Below, in pieces: positions 54,221 through 63,800 of a stretch of 64,000 bases of DNA. The stretch's first letter is position 1. Each line of letters begins with the position of its first letter. Under the pieces are notes generated by a model that was given only the letters and a program-made list of their open reading frames with translations, had not been told where the DNA came from and did no database searches. The DNA lies in contig NZ_LMEH01000001.1 of NCBI RefSeq assembly GCF_001425325.1, positions 2,262,602-2,326,601 on the forward strand, in the 5' to 3' direction. This DNA is from Leifsonia sp. Root1293. Its GTDB lineage: Bacteria > Actinomycetota > Actinomycetes > Actinomycetales > Microbacteriaceae. The translations under genes were made by a program, and so were the position numbers.

Positions 54221-55527
54221 GCAACCTGCCGCACCGGCTTCGCCAGCGCCTCCTCGATGATCCCGTGCACGGCATCCGGACCCGGCGAGCGCCGGATCGC
54301 CTCGCCGATCTCGGCAGCCCGCGAGCGGTACCGGTCATCCCTGAGCACCCGCTTCACCGCCGCTCCGACCTTCGCCACCGACGGCGTATCCGTCCGCAGG
54401 TTCACGCCCACCCCTGCCCAATCGACGCGCGCAGAAACCTCAGTCTTGTCCTCGGTCATCCCGGCGACCACCAGCGGAACGCCGTGCTCGAGCGCGTAGT
54501 GCACGCCGCCGTATCCGCCGTTCGTCACCATCAGGTCGGTGAGCGGCAGAAGCTGGTCATACGGCAGGAACGAGGCCGCCCGCACATTCGAAGGCAGGTC
54601 GGTGGGCAGAGACGAGACCGGACGCCCTCCCGTCGCCACCACGACGAGAGCATCGAGCGAGGCCAGAGAACGCACCGTCGGCTCCACCAGGTTCCAGTCC
54701 GAGTTCGCGACAGTCCCCTGCGTCACGTGGACCACAGGCCGCACACCCTGCGCGGCGAGGACATCACCCCACCAAGACGGCAGCGAAGCCGTCGACGCCC
54801 GCGACCGCGACACCGGCCCCACGAAGTGCACGGTGTCGGGAAGCCCCGCCCGCGGATACTCGAACTCCGGCACCGTGAACTGCACGACCAGGTCGGCACC
54901 GCTCGGCCAGTCGAGGAAGAAGCGCGGCAGTTCGCGACCGATCTCGGCCCGCGCGATCTCATTGGCGTAGCGCTGCACCGGCGCGAACACGCCCTTCTCG
55001 GCGGTCGCGGTCAGGAAGGCGTTTCGGAGCCGACCGAGTGAGCCGGGCAGCGGCTTGATGCCGAGTCCGAACGGGGCGACATCCGGATGCTTCAGGCCGA
55101 GTGGAATCATGCCCAGGTTCACCAGCAACGGACGCCGCGAGCGCGGCAGCCCGCTCAGCACAGCGGCGCCGGCGAACATCGATTCCGCGAGGATCGCATC
55201 CGTCTTCTCATTCGCCAGAGCCGACCGCACGGCCGCGAGCTGCGCGGGCACCGGCTTCAGGAAGATCTCGATCATGTCGTAACGGATGCCCGCGGGCCCG
55301 CGCAGCCCGCGCCGCCCCGGGAACGCGGCATCCATGTCGGTGTCGTCGTAGTCCGCGGCATCCGGCAGCGGCAGGAACTCGGCGCCGGTCGCGACCACGG
55401 CATCGCGGTAGCGCGCACCGGTGAGGAAGCGCACGCGGTCGCCCGCGGCGACGAGCGAGGCCGCAACGGAGAGCAGCGGCGTGACGTGCCCGTGGACGGG
55501 CGTGGAGGTGATGAGCACGGATGTCAT
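54217..55527 (-). CDS. UDP-sugar glycosyltransferase, macrolide (MGT) type, GT1 family
   Basis: A 436-residue GT-B fold enzyme. The N-terminal acceptor domain starts SVLITSTPVHGHVTPLLSVA, the MGT/UGT hallmark, with the catalytic-type His in PVHGHV near residue 13. The donor domain has VVHVTQGTVANSD near residue 262 and the nucleotide-sugar motif LMVTNGGYGGVHYALEHGVPLVV near residue 345. Members glycosylate macrolides, flavonoids and other small molecules, often inactivating antibiotics. It is divergent from a TetR regulator 99 bases away, a common arrangement for drug-responsive modification. The start is ATG at 55527 with GAGGAACC upstream. Actual acceptor unknown. Confidence 0.9.
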   Translation of the reverse strand: MTSVLITSTPVHGHVTPLLSVAASLVAAGDRVRFLTGARYRDAVVATGAEFLPLPDAADYDDTDMDAAFPGRRGLRGPAGIRYDMIEIFLKPVPAQLAAVRSALANEKTDAILAESMFAGAAVLSGLPRSRRPLLVNLGMIPLGLKHPDVAPFGLGIKPLPGSLGRLRNAFLTATAEKGVFAPVQRYANEIARAEIGRELPRFFLDWPSGADLVVQFTVPEFEYPRAGLPDTVHFVGPVSRSRASTASLPSWWGDVLAAQGVRPVVHVTQGTVANSDWNLVEPTVRSLASLDALVVVATGGRPVSSLPTDLPSNVRAASFLPYDQLLPLTDLMVTNGGYGGVHYALEHGVPLVVAGMTEDKTEVSARVDWAGVGVNLRTDTPSVAKVGAAVKRVLRDDRYRSRAAEIGEAIRRSPGPDAVHGIIEEALAKPVRQVA

Positions 55528-55565
55528 GGTTGCGAGGTTCCTCGGGTCGAGTGGAAGGCGGGTTA

Positions 55566-55576
55566 CGATTGAATCG
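55566..55576. promoter_or_regulatory. Candidate operator of the divergent TetR/glycosyltransferase pair
   Basis: CGATT-G-AATCG, a perfect 11-base inverted repeat in the 99-base gap between the two divergent genes. Short but well placed for the TetR protein. Confidence 0.4.
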
Positions 55577-55626
55577 CCTCACGCAGTATTCACCACCCTC
55601 ATGGGTTAAGCAATAGGAGTGGCGAC

Positions 55627-56271
55627 ATGTCAGGGAAAGCCCCTACCCGCAGCTACGTCTCGTCCCTGCGCACCGAGCAGGCGGCGACCACCCGCCGGCG
55701 CATCCTCGAGTCCGCGGCCGCCTGCTTCACCGAGAACGGCTACAGCGGCACCTCGCTCGCCGACATCGCCGCCCGCGCCGGCGTCTCCCCCGAGACCGTG
55801 AAGAACAACGGCCCCAAGCGCGAACTCCTGCTCGGAGCCTTCGAGCAGGCCTTCGCCGGCACCGAAGGCCCAGCGCCCGTGGTCGACAGCGATCCCGCCC
55901 AGGAGATTCTGGCGATAACGGATGCGGATGCCTTCCTCACCGCCACCGCCGCCTTCGTCGCCGCAGCCAACGCCCGCACGAGCGTGCTCTGGATCGAGTT
56001 CCTGGCGGCCGCCAATGCGGACGCACTGGTGGCCGCGGCGCTGGAGGACCTTCTCGCGCGGCGGCGCGGCGACTACCGAGGGGTGGTTGAACAACTCATC
56101 GAGCGCGGCATCGCGACTGGCGTGGGCGAAGACGCCGACACGGCCGCCGCCACCCTGTCGTTCCTCTGGTCGCCCGAGAGCCACCAGCAGTTGGTGCTGC
56201 AGAGCGGATGGAGCCAGACCCGCTACGAGCGCTGGCTCGCCGACGCGGCTCGAAGGCAGCTCGCCGGTTGA
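55627..56271 (+). CDS. TetR-family transcriptional regulator
   Basis: A 214-residue TetR-type repressor. The helix-turn-helix is at about residues 20-70 (TTRRRILESAAACFTENGYSGTS, LADIAARAGVSPETVKNNGPKRELL). The usual TVY-F end is replaced by TVKNNGPK, as in a subset of the family. The C-terminal part is helical and ends with SHQQLVLQSGWSQTRYERWLADA. AGGAG is seven bases before the ATG. It is divergent from the GT1 glycosyltransferase, so that gene and itself are the likely targets, with the glycosylated drug or a related molecule as inducer. Confidence 0.9.
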   Translation: MSGKAPTRSYVSSLRTEQAATTRRRILESAAACFTENGYSGTSLADIAARAGVSPETVKNNGPKRELLLGAFEQAFAGTEGPAPVVDSDPAQEILAITDADAFLTATAAFVAAANARTSVLWIEFLAAANADALVAAALEDLLARRRGDYRGVVEQLIERGIATGVGEDADTAAATLSFLWSPESHQQLVLQSGWSQTRYERWLADAARRQLAG

Positions 56272-56330
56272 GTGAAGCAACGACCACTGGCGCCCGCTGA
56301 CATCGAGCCCCTCCTCCAGCGAGCCGACCG

Positions 56331-57092
56331 TCAGCCTCGATGCCGTCCGGATGCCCGCGCACGCCCGGCGCCCTCCTGGAGCTTGCCGTCGGCGAGCACG
56401 AGCACGAGGTCGGCGCGCTCGCGGATGCGGAGGTCATGGGTCGCCACGATCGCTGTCATGCCCTGATCGCGCACGAGGCTCTCGAGCAGGGCCATGATCG
56501 ACTCGCCCGTCTCGGCGTCGAGCTGGCCGGTCGGCTCGTCCGCAATGAGCACGCGGGGTGCGTTGGCGAGTGCCCTCGCGATGGCCACGCGCTGCTGCTG
56601 ACCACCGGAGAGCTCAGCCGGGCGTTGCCTGGCGTGATCGGTCAGCCCGACCAGGTCGAGCAGTTCGGTCACCCGCTCCTCGCGCTGCTGCGAATCGACG
56701 CCCCGCATGCGCAGCGGAAGACCCACGTTCTCGGCCGCCGAGAGCATCGGCACCAGCCCGAAGGTCTGGAAGACATAGGCCAGCCGGTCTCGCCGGAGTG
56801 CGGTGCGGCCGCGGTCGTCCAGCGCCGCGACATCCGTCCCATCCACCACGACCCTGCCCGAGGTGGGGGTGTCGAGGCCGCCGAGGCAGTTCAGCAGAGT
56901 GGTCTTGCCCGACCCGGATCGCCCGACCAGGGCGATCAGGGCGCCGACCGGCAGGCTGAACGTGACGCCGGCCAGCGCGTGCACGTCACCCCCGCCCGAC
57001 GAGTAGGTGCGCGTCAGACCCTCGACGATGACGATCGGCTCGGGCTCAGGCTCGCGCTCCGTCAGGAGGAACGGATCCTGTGTCCCACTCAT
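56331..57092 (-). CDS. ABC transporter ATP-binding protein, MacB/LolD type
   Basis: A 253-residue ATPase. Walker A GRSGSGKTTLLNCLGGLD is near residue 58, the Q-loop in YVFQTFGLVPMLSAAENV, signature LSGGQQQRVAIARAL near residue 160, Walker B VLIADEPTGQLDAETG, and the switch His in IVATHDLRIRERAD. These ATPases drive FtsX-type (MacB) membrane proteins. Its start overlaps the stop of the preceding ATPase gene by ATGA; last of a four-gene coupled operon. Its C-terminal tail is basic and short. Confidence 0.92.
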   Translation of the reverse strand: MSGTQDPFLLTEREPEPEPIVIVEGLTRTYSSGGGDVHALAGVTFSLPVGALIALVGRSGSGKTTLLNCLGGLDTPTSGRVVVDGTDVAALDDRGRTALRRDRLAYVFQTFGLVPMLSAAENVGLPLRMRGVDSQQREERVTELLDLVGLTDHARQRPAELSGGQQQRVAIARALANAPRVLIADEPTGQLDAETGESIMALLESLVRDQGMTAIVATHDLRIRERADLVLVLADGKLQEGAGRARASGRHRG

Positions 57093-58006
57093 GCGTCATC
57101 CTCCTTCCCGGGCTCGTGCTGCTCCGCCCACACTCCGACATGGTCGGTCTCGAGCTCCAGCCGTACCCGGCGTTCCAGTCCGAGCGCCTGTCGATAGCCG
57201 GCAGGCAGTTGCAGGCGACCGGCACGATCGAGCACAGCGAACTCGCGTGCGATCACGTGCGAGTCGCCGAACTCATCGATCCGGGTGCTGCGCAGCACCT
57301 CTGAGGAGGTGCGGCCATCCCGGATGGCGAAGGTGAGCTGCACCTGGTCGGAGACCGCCGCGTCGTGCGTGACGATCACCACGGTCGTTCCTCGTTCCGC
57401 GTTGACCCGACGGAAGGCGGCGAACACCTCCTCGCCGGTGTCCGAGTCGAGCTCGCCGGTCGGTTCGTCGGCGAACACCAGTTTCGGCTCGTTGGCCAAC
57501 GCCACGGCGATGGCCACCCGCTGCTGTTCCCCGCCCGAGAGCTCACCCGGGCGCCGCCCCGCCTTGTCGATCATGCCGAGGGATGCCAGCAGGTCACGGG
57601 CGCGCTCCCGTCGGGCGGAGGCGCGGGTGCCGCGCAGGCCCATCGGCAGCTCGACGTTCTCCAGTGCGCTGAGGTACGGCATGAGGTTGCGGCCGGTCTG
57701 CTGCCAGACGAAGCCGACGGTCGAACGCCGGTAGGCGAGCCGATCTGCTGCGGACATGGTCATCAGGTCCCAGCCCGCGACCCTCGCCGCACCCGCTGTC
57801 GCCGCGTCGAGCCCGGAGAGGATGCCGAGCAGGGTCGACTTGCCCGATCCGGATGCGCCCACGATGGCCACCATCGCACCCTCCTCCACGAGCAGGTCGA
57901 GGCCCTGCAGCGCCTGCACCTCGACATCCGCCGTCTGGTAGATGCGCACGAGGTTCTCGCACACGATCAGCGGATCCTTCGACAGCGCCATCGTCATCAC
58001 ACTCAT
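57089..58006 (-). CDS. ABC ATP-binding protein with C-terminal AbrB-like extension
   Basis: A 305-residue protein. The first 230 residues are a MacB/LolD-type ATPase: Walker A GASGSGKSTLLGILSG near residue 52, signature LSGGEQQRVAIAVAL near residue 160, Walker B LVFADEPTGELDSDTG, and His in VIVTHDAAVSDQ. The last 55 residues (REFAVLDRAGRLQLPAGYRQ, then LGLERRVRLELE) resemble the swapped-hairpin AbrB/SpoVT fold: xxDRAGRLQLP-x-x-RxALG followed by VRLE. Such a unit normally binds DNA or makes dimers, so it may pair the two ATPases or carry regulation. ATGA overlaps join it to genes on both sides. Confidence 0.85.
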   Translation of the reverse strand: MSVMTMALSKDPLIVCENLVRIYQTADVEVQALQGLDLLVEEGAMVAIVGASGSGKSTLLGILSGLDAATAGAARVAGWDLMTMSAADRLAYRRSTVGFVWQQTGRNLMPYLSALENVELPMGLRGTRASARRERARDLLASLGMIDKAGRRPGELSGGEQQRVAIAVALANEPKLVFADEPTGELDSDTGEEVFAAFRRVNAERGTTVVIVTHDAAVSDQVQLTFAIRDGRTSSEVLRSTRIDEFGDSHVIAREFAVLDRAGRLQLPAGYRQALGLERRVRLELETDHVGVWAEQHEPGKEDDA

Positions 58007-60867
58007 ATCGTCTCCCCTGCTCTCAGCACATCCCGCGAACGTCGCTGCCGTGAGGCCAACGCGTCGATCCCCAACCCGACCGCGAGGGCTGCGACGAGTC
58101 CGCCCACGAGCACCGCGGCAGTCTCGGGCGGCACGACCGGATGCGGCGCACCGAGTCCGCCGGTGAGCGTGGCCAGTCCGAGGCCCGAACTCGTCATCCA
58201 GACGATGGCCACACCGGTCGCAGCGCCGCCGATCACGGCCGCGATCACCAGCGGCAGTTCATCCGCCAGCCCTAGCCAGGCCCTCACCGAACCCGGCATC
58301 CCGACGGTGCGCAGCAGTGCCGCCGATCGGGCGCGCTCACGGCTGCCTCCGGCGATCCACCCGGCGAAGCCGATGAGGGCGAGCACCGCCAGCAGGGCGA
58401 TGCCCCAGCCGAACCCGGCCTGAACGCCGGCGGCGGCGGCAGTGTCGCGCCAGTGCTCCAGCCAGCCCGTTCGGGTGGTCACGTGACCTACGTTTGCGCT
58501 TCGGGCAGCCTGCGCCGCACCGGGCCCGGCCACCAGGAGCGTGTCGGCGTGCCCCGCATCCGACCCGGCATCGGCCAGCGCCGCCGCGAGCCCGGCGAGG
58601 TCGACGTACAGGAAGGGGCCGGCCTCGGTTCCGCTCGGGCCGGCATCGATCGTGGCGACGACGTGCACAGGTACCTTCTGGTGATCGATCTCGAGTGTGA
58701 TGTCGTCGCCGATCAGTCGCTCGGCAAGCCCGCGATCGACGATGGCGGGCAAGACCTCGCCGGCGGACGGCTCGAGCGAGTGGAAGAGGGCTGCATCCGT
58801 CGAGGCATCAGCACCGGCCGACCCCACGATCCCCGGAAGCGCAGGCAACACTGCCACCAGCTCGGCGTGGTGCCTGTCGACCGCGAGCACTGTGGCCAGC
58901 GACGATGCGGTGCCGAGGTCGATCGTGGCCGCGGGGGCGGTGAACTGGGCGGATGCGGCCTGCACGCCGGGCGAACTCCTCACCTGGTCGGCGATCTCCG
59001 CCGTCACCGCGCCGTCGATGCGCGCGTCGGCGCCGACCCTCGCCCACGCGGCGTCCTCCTGCCCCGACCGCACCGTCGTCGCCAGTGTCGCGTCGGCCGC
59101 GAGGAGCGCGACAGCCAGGGTCAGCGCCAGGAGGGGAAGCACGGCGAGCGAGCCCTCCGCGCGCACGGAGGCGAGCAGCCCCCACGGGCCCCGAGCGCGG
59201 CGTGTCAGGGCCGCGACGGCGCGCACCGGCCAGCGGTACACCCGCAGCACGAGCACCGTCACCGCGGCCGCGGCCAGCACCGGCGCCGCGGCGGCGATCA
59301 GGTCGATGCCGCCGCCGCCGATCATCAGCCCGCGCGACTGCAGCGACAGCATCGCGAGAACGGCGAGCACGACCACGGAGATGTCGACGACCGCCCGCCC
59401 GGTGGTCTTCCTCCGCTGCAGGGCGTCGCGATCACGTCGGTTGGCCGGTGCACGCCGACCGCCGGCCTGCCGGCCCGCCCCGACGACAGCCTGCACGGGC
59501 AGGGCCAGCACGGCCACGGCGAGCACCACGAGGGGCCAGGCGAGCTCGAGCGTCGCACTGGACTGGATGGCCGCAGCCACCCCGATGCCGATCGCGAAGG
59601 CCGCGGTTCCGAGAACCAGCGCCTCCCAGCCTGCGCGCAGGGCCACCGCGGCGAGCGAGGAGCCCCGCGCCCGCTCGAGGGCGACATCCGCAGCCCTCCG
59701 GCGCACCAGGATGCCGCCGATGATCAGCAGCACGAGAACGGCCACTGAGAGGATCCCGACCGTGAGCACGGTGAAGTGCGCACGCACCGTGGTCGCCATC
59801 ACTACGAAGGCGTCCTGCACATCATCGAAGTCGCTGCGCACCTCGATCGTGAGCGCCGAGTCCGACAGCAGTGGCGACGGGTCGAGCTGGAGCCGTCGCG
59901 ATTCGAGGGCGACCTCGTCGACCAGCGCTCCGGTGAAGGCGCCGGCGTCTGGACGCACGCGCACGGTCGCGGTCGCGGGTTCGCCACCTGCGCGAACGGA
60001 TGCCGCCAGCCCGGTCGGCGTCACCAGCACGGTGGAGCCCACCGAGGTCCCCTGGCCACTGGGCGCCGCAGCCGCGTAGGACGCCGGGATCTGACGGGCG
60101 CCTGCGGCCGCATCGGCGCCCGCATCCGCACCCGGCTGCTGCGCATCCGTGATGCCGACGATCACCAACTGCGCCGAGACCTCGCCGGCGAAGAGGAGCC
60201 CCAGCCGGGATCCGACCCCGAGACCGGCCGCGCGCGCGGAGGGCTCCGAGACGATGGCCTCGATGACGACGGCGTCGGTGTCTGCGGTGGCCGACTCGGC
60301 CGACGGCGCATCCGCCGGTGGCTCATCGGCCGGCAGCCGACCGTCGCTGAGGGCGAGCGTCTCGGATGCGGCGTCGGTCAACAGGCCGGCGCGGAGTGAC
60401 ACGCGCTTTGACGGGGCGGGCGAGCCGTCGACGGGCGCGGTCGCGATCGGCGGCGTCAGCACCGAGAAGGTCGTGTCGCGGTGCACGGCGGCGAGCGCCG
60501 GCGGCAGGTTGCCTGCCAGAGACCCCGCGACCTCGGCGATCTGATCGGGCGGAATCACGGGAACCGGCACCGACCGGCTCGGCGCGCCCACGAGCGCCCG
60601 CACCACGAGGTCGGCCGATGCGCCCGCCGTCGCCACTGCATCGCGAGCTGAAGCGTCGGTCACGGCACCGGCCAGCCGCGGGGCGCCGATCGCGATCAGC
60701 AGCGTCAGGGAGAGCAGGAGCGTCCAGCTCACCAGCACGCCCAGATCCCGGCCGGCACGACGGCGTGGCAGCGTGAATCCGAAAGCGATCAGCGACCGCC
60801 AGCGCGCTGCGCCGTCTGGCCGGTCTGCGCCGTCTGGCCCGTCTGCTCGCGTCCGCGCCTCGGTCAT
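58003..60867 (-). CDS. FtsX-like ABC transporter permease (MacB type)
   Basis: A 954-residue membrane protein. An N-terminal membrane segment (DLGVLVSWTLLLSLTLLIAIGA, about residues 40-60) is followed by a large extracytoplasmic part, then FtsX permease blocks: VLTVGILSVAVLVLLIIGGILVRRRAADVALERARGSS near the middle and the C-terminal GWGIALLAVLALIGFAGWIAGGSRERARS. RR-ADVALERARG is the usual FtsX loop that contacts the ATPase. Starts with ATG overlapping the stop of the next permease; its own stop overlaps the ATPase start (ATGA). The open frame extends further upstream without homology and was cut at the ATG at 60867. Such ABC systems export or act on cell-envelope substrates; none is identifiable. 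Confidence 0.9.
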   Translation of the reverse strand: MTEARTRADGPDGADRPDGAARWRSLIAFGFTLPRRRAGRDLGVLVSWTLLLSLTLLIAIGAPRLAGAVTDASARDAVATAGASADLVVRALVGAPSRSVPVPVIPPDQIAEVAGSLAGNLPPALAAVHRDTTFSVLTPPIATAPVDGSPAPSKRVSLRAGLLTDAASETLALSDGRLPADEPPADAPSAESATADTDAVVIEAIVSEPSARAAGLGVGSRLGLLFAGEVSAQLVIVGITDAQQPGADAGADAAAGARQIPASYAAAAPSGQGTSVGSTVLVTPTGLAASVRAGGEPATATVRVRPDAGAFTGALVDEVALESRRLQLDPSPLLSDSALTIEVRSDFDDVQDAFVVMATTVRAHFTVLTVGILSVAVLVLLIIGGILVRRRAADVALERARGSSLAAVALRAGWEALVLGTAAFAIGIGVAAAIQSSATLELAWPLVVLAVAVLALPVQAVVGAGRQAGGRRAPANRRDRDALQRRKTTGRAVVDISVVVLAVLAMLSLQSRGLMIGGGGIDLIAAAAPVLAAAAVTVLVLRVYRWPVRAVAALTRRARGPWGLLASVRAEGSLAVLPLLALTLAVALLAADATLATTVRSGQEDAAWARVGADARIDGAVTAEIADQVRSSPGVQAASAQFTAPAATIDLGTASSLATVLAVDRHHAELVAVLPALPGIVGSAGADASTDAALFHSLEPSAGEVLPAIVDRGLAERLIGDDITLEIDHQKVPVHVVATIDAGPSGTEAGPFLYVDLAGLAAALADAGSDAGHADTLLVAGPGAAQAARSANVGHVTTRTGWLEHWRDTAAAAGVQAGFGWGIALLAVLALIGFAGWIAGGSRERARSAALLRTVGMPGSVRAWLGLADELPLVIAAVIGGAATGVAIVWMTSSGLGLATLTGGLGAPHPVVPPETAAVLVGGLVAALAVGLGIDALASRQRRSRDVLRAGETI

Positions 60868-63800
60868 TCGGCGGCCCCCCGCAGCGCGCTCGCCGGCTCC
60901 TCGAGACGCTGGCGGAGTCCGACCACGCTCACCACGACCGCGATGACCGCCACCAGACCCAGTGCGAGAGCACCGACCTGCAGCCACGGAATCGAGACCA
61001 CGACCGAGGGCACGGCGGGCGCACCGCTCGGCGACACCGCGACGACCGGCGCCGTCATCGTGGAGAGCAGCAGTCCGATGGCCACACCGAAGACGATGCC
61101 GAGTGCTCCGACCACGAGCGCCTCGGCGGCGATCAACCCCGTCAGGGCGGAGCGGGGCAGGCCGATGGCGCGCAGCTGCGCGAACTCCAGCCGGCGCGCA
61201 CGCACGGTCGCGGCCGTGTGCGCCGCGAATCCGATCGCGGCCAGCACCGCCGATCCGCCCACCACCAGAAGAAGGGCCGCCTGGGCCGCAATGCGCAGCG
61301 GACCGCTCTGCAGGGCGCGGGCGAGGCCGTCGACGCTGAGGGTGGGCTGACGTCCCGCAGGCGACGGATGCGCGGCCGCATAGGTCTCGCCCGTTCCGTC
61401 CGGCACGTCGACCCACCACTCGTCGACCGAGGTGCCGTGCTGCCCCGCCTGCACGAGCGAGCGGGCGAGGGCCTGCTGATCGACCACGACCACGGCGCCT
61501 TCCGGGCCGTCGACTCCCGTGCGCAGGCTGCTGCCCGACACCCCGGGCACGAGCGCCGCCGAACCGCTCAGCACGATCGGCACCCGTGCTCCGGCGATGC
61601 CGAGCGAGAGCGGCATGACGTCGGTCAGCCCGAGCTGCTCCACGAGCTCCTCCGACACCACGGCCGCCAGGCCCGTGGTCGGGAGCCATCCGAGAAGAAC
61701 GTAGCTCGCCGGGTTCACGGCGAGGTCAGTGGGCAGCTGCACGTCCATCCGCAGCTGCGAGCCGACCGGGACATCGCCGGTGAGAGGTGCCTCGCCGAAC
61801 TTCACGTTCGTCGACGCCTTCCAGGCCGTCGCGGGCGCCATCTCGACGGGGCGCGCGGTGAGCCCGGCCGCTTCGGTGGCCGGCGGCCCTGTCAGTGCTG
61901 CGACGTCGCCGACCAGCACTTCGGCGGATGCTCCCGGCTGGCTGGCGTAGCCCTCCGGGTCGCTGGCGAAGATGTCGACCTGCAGGCCGACCAGCCGCAT
62001 CCGCTCGTCGTCGGCCTGGGCTGCTGCGGGCTGCGCGGATGCGGGCACCGATTCCTCCGCGGATGCGGCCGGCAGCACCCCTCGCAGCGCAACCGGCTGA
62101 CCGTCCAGCACCGCGGACCCGAGGTCGAGCGTGCCGAGCAGGCCGGCCGAATTCTCGAGCACCGCATAGATGCGTGCCGTCGCGCCGGGCAGGGGCGCAT
62201 CAGCATCGCCGACGGTCACCGTGGCGGCCACGCCGCGCATCTCGTCACCGAGCTCGACCCCATCGGTGATCCCGGCCGCCCGTTCGGCGGCCAGGCCCTT
62301 CGCCACGTCGTCGCCGCCCTCCGCACCGAGCCGGCCGCGCTGGATCAACGGCATGGCCGACTCCGGGAGGCCGAGCACCGTCGCGGATGCCACTCCCCTC
62401 GAGTCATCGGCGGTGAGCTCCGCGCCGGCCGTCGCCAGCCGGGCCGATCGCCGCATCACCGGCTGCGGTTCGCCGATGGCACCGCCTGCGAGTTCGGCCC
62501 GCCGCGATGCAGGGTCGACTCCGTCGGCGGACACCACGACGGGCGCGCCCAGGGCGAGGGTCGCCTGGTCGACCTGCGCCTGCCGCCAGGTGGAGAGGAA
62601 GACGACGCCGAAGCTGCTGACGCCGAGCGCGAGCGTCAACAGCAGCACGGCCGCCGTGGCGCTGCGAGCGCGGCGGGCGACCTCCCACGTCGCGAGCGGC
62701 AGCACCACCCGTCGTGAGCGGGACGCGAGGGCATCGAGAGGCTTGCCCGCGAGCGGGATGAGATGCGCCGCCACCAGCGCACCGGCCACGAGCACGAGCG
62801 TCGGCGCGGCCACGAGAACCGGATCGATGGCGAATGCCGCCTGCGGATCGACCGGGCTGCGGTAGGCGAGCAGTCGCACCAGGGCGACGCCCGCGACCAC
62901 CACGACCGCCAGATCGATGCCGGCGCGCAGCAGGCCGCCGGCGCGGCCCCGGCTGGAACGGTCGTCCTCCCGGTCTGCGCGCAGCACAGGTGCGGCGAGC
63001 ACCACCACGAAGGCTGCGGCCACGCCCGCCGACACCGCCCACACCGACGGCGGCACCGTGAATCCGCGCGGCATCCCCGCTGCCGTCATGGCCGGCAGGG
63101 TCGCGATGGCGGTGTAGACGAGGCCCGCCAGCACTGGTGCCAGCGCCAGAGTCGCGACGGCCAGGATCACACCCTCGAACACCGACATCGCCAGCAGCTG
63201 CCCTGTCGATCCGCCGCGGGCTCGGAACAGCCCCCGTTGCACGGCTCGGCTGTCGGTGAGCAGACCGGCGGTCTGCGCGAGAGCGAAGAGAGCGACCACC
63301 AGCAGGAGCAGCACGACCACGGCCACGGTGGATCGCGTCACGACGAGGTTCGCCGATGCCCGGGCCACCGTCGCGGGGAGGTCGCTCGACGACGAGACGC
63401 TGTCGGCGATGTTCCCGACCCCCACGGTGATCGCCTCCGGCAGCTCACCGAGGTGCTCATTGAGGGCTGGCAGCTGCTCGGCGGTCACGGCACTGAAGTG
63501 GGGACGGATGGTGATGCCGATGCGCTGCACCGGCACCCCAGCGGCATCCAGAGCTCCCGTGCCGGCCACGAGCGGCCCGAAGCCGTGCACGGGAACGTAG
63601 ACGCTGACTCGCGGCTTCGGGAACCCGGGCACATCGCCCTGCCCGGCGAACGGGTCGTTCGCCCAGAACGCACTCGTGGGGTCGTGCGCCCGGTACACCC
63701 CGACGACGCGCACCGATACCGGCGCGTCCTTCGCGCCGGCCTCGACGCTCAGCCGATCGCCGACGGCCAGCCCGAAGGCCTGGGCCGCCGCGTCGGGGAT

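Noticed and set aside
60868-61689. N-terminal extension of the 58003-60867 permease
   Set aside because: The open frame continues upstream but encodes Arg/Gly-rich sequence across the next permease. The ATG at 60867 gives the ATGA overlap and the expected first membrane segment.
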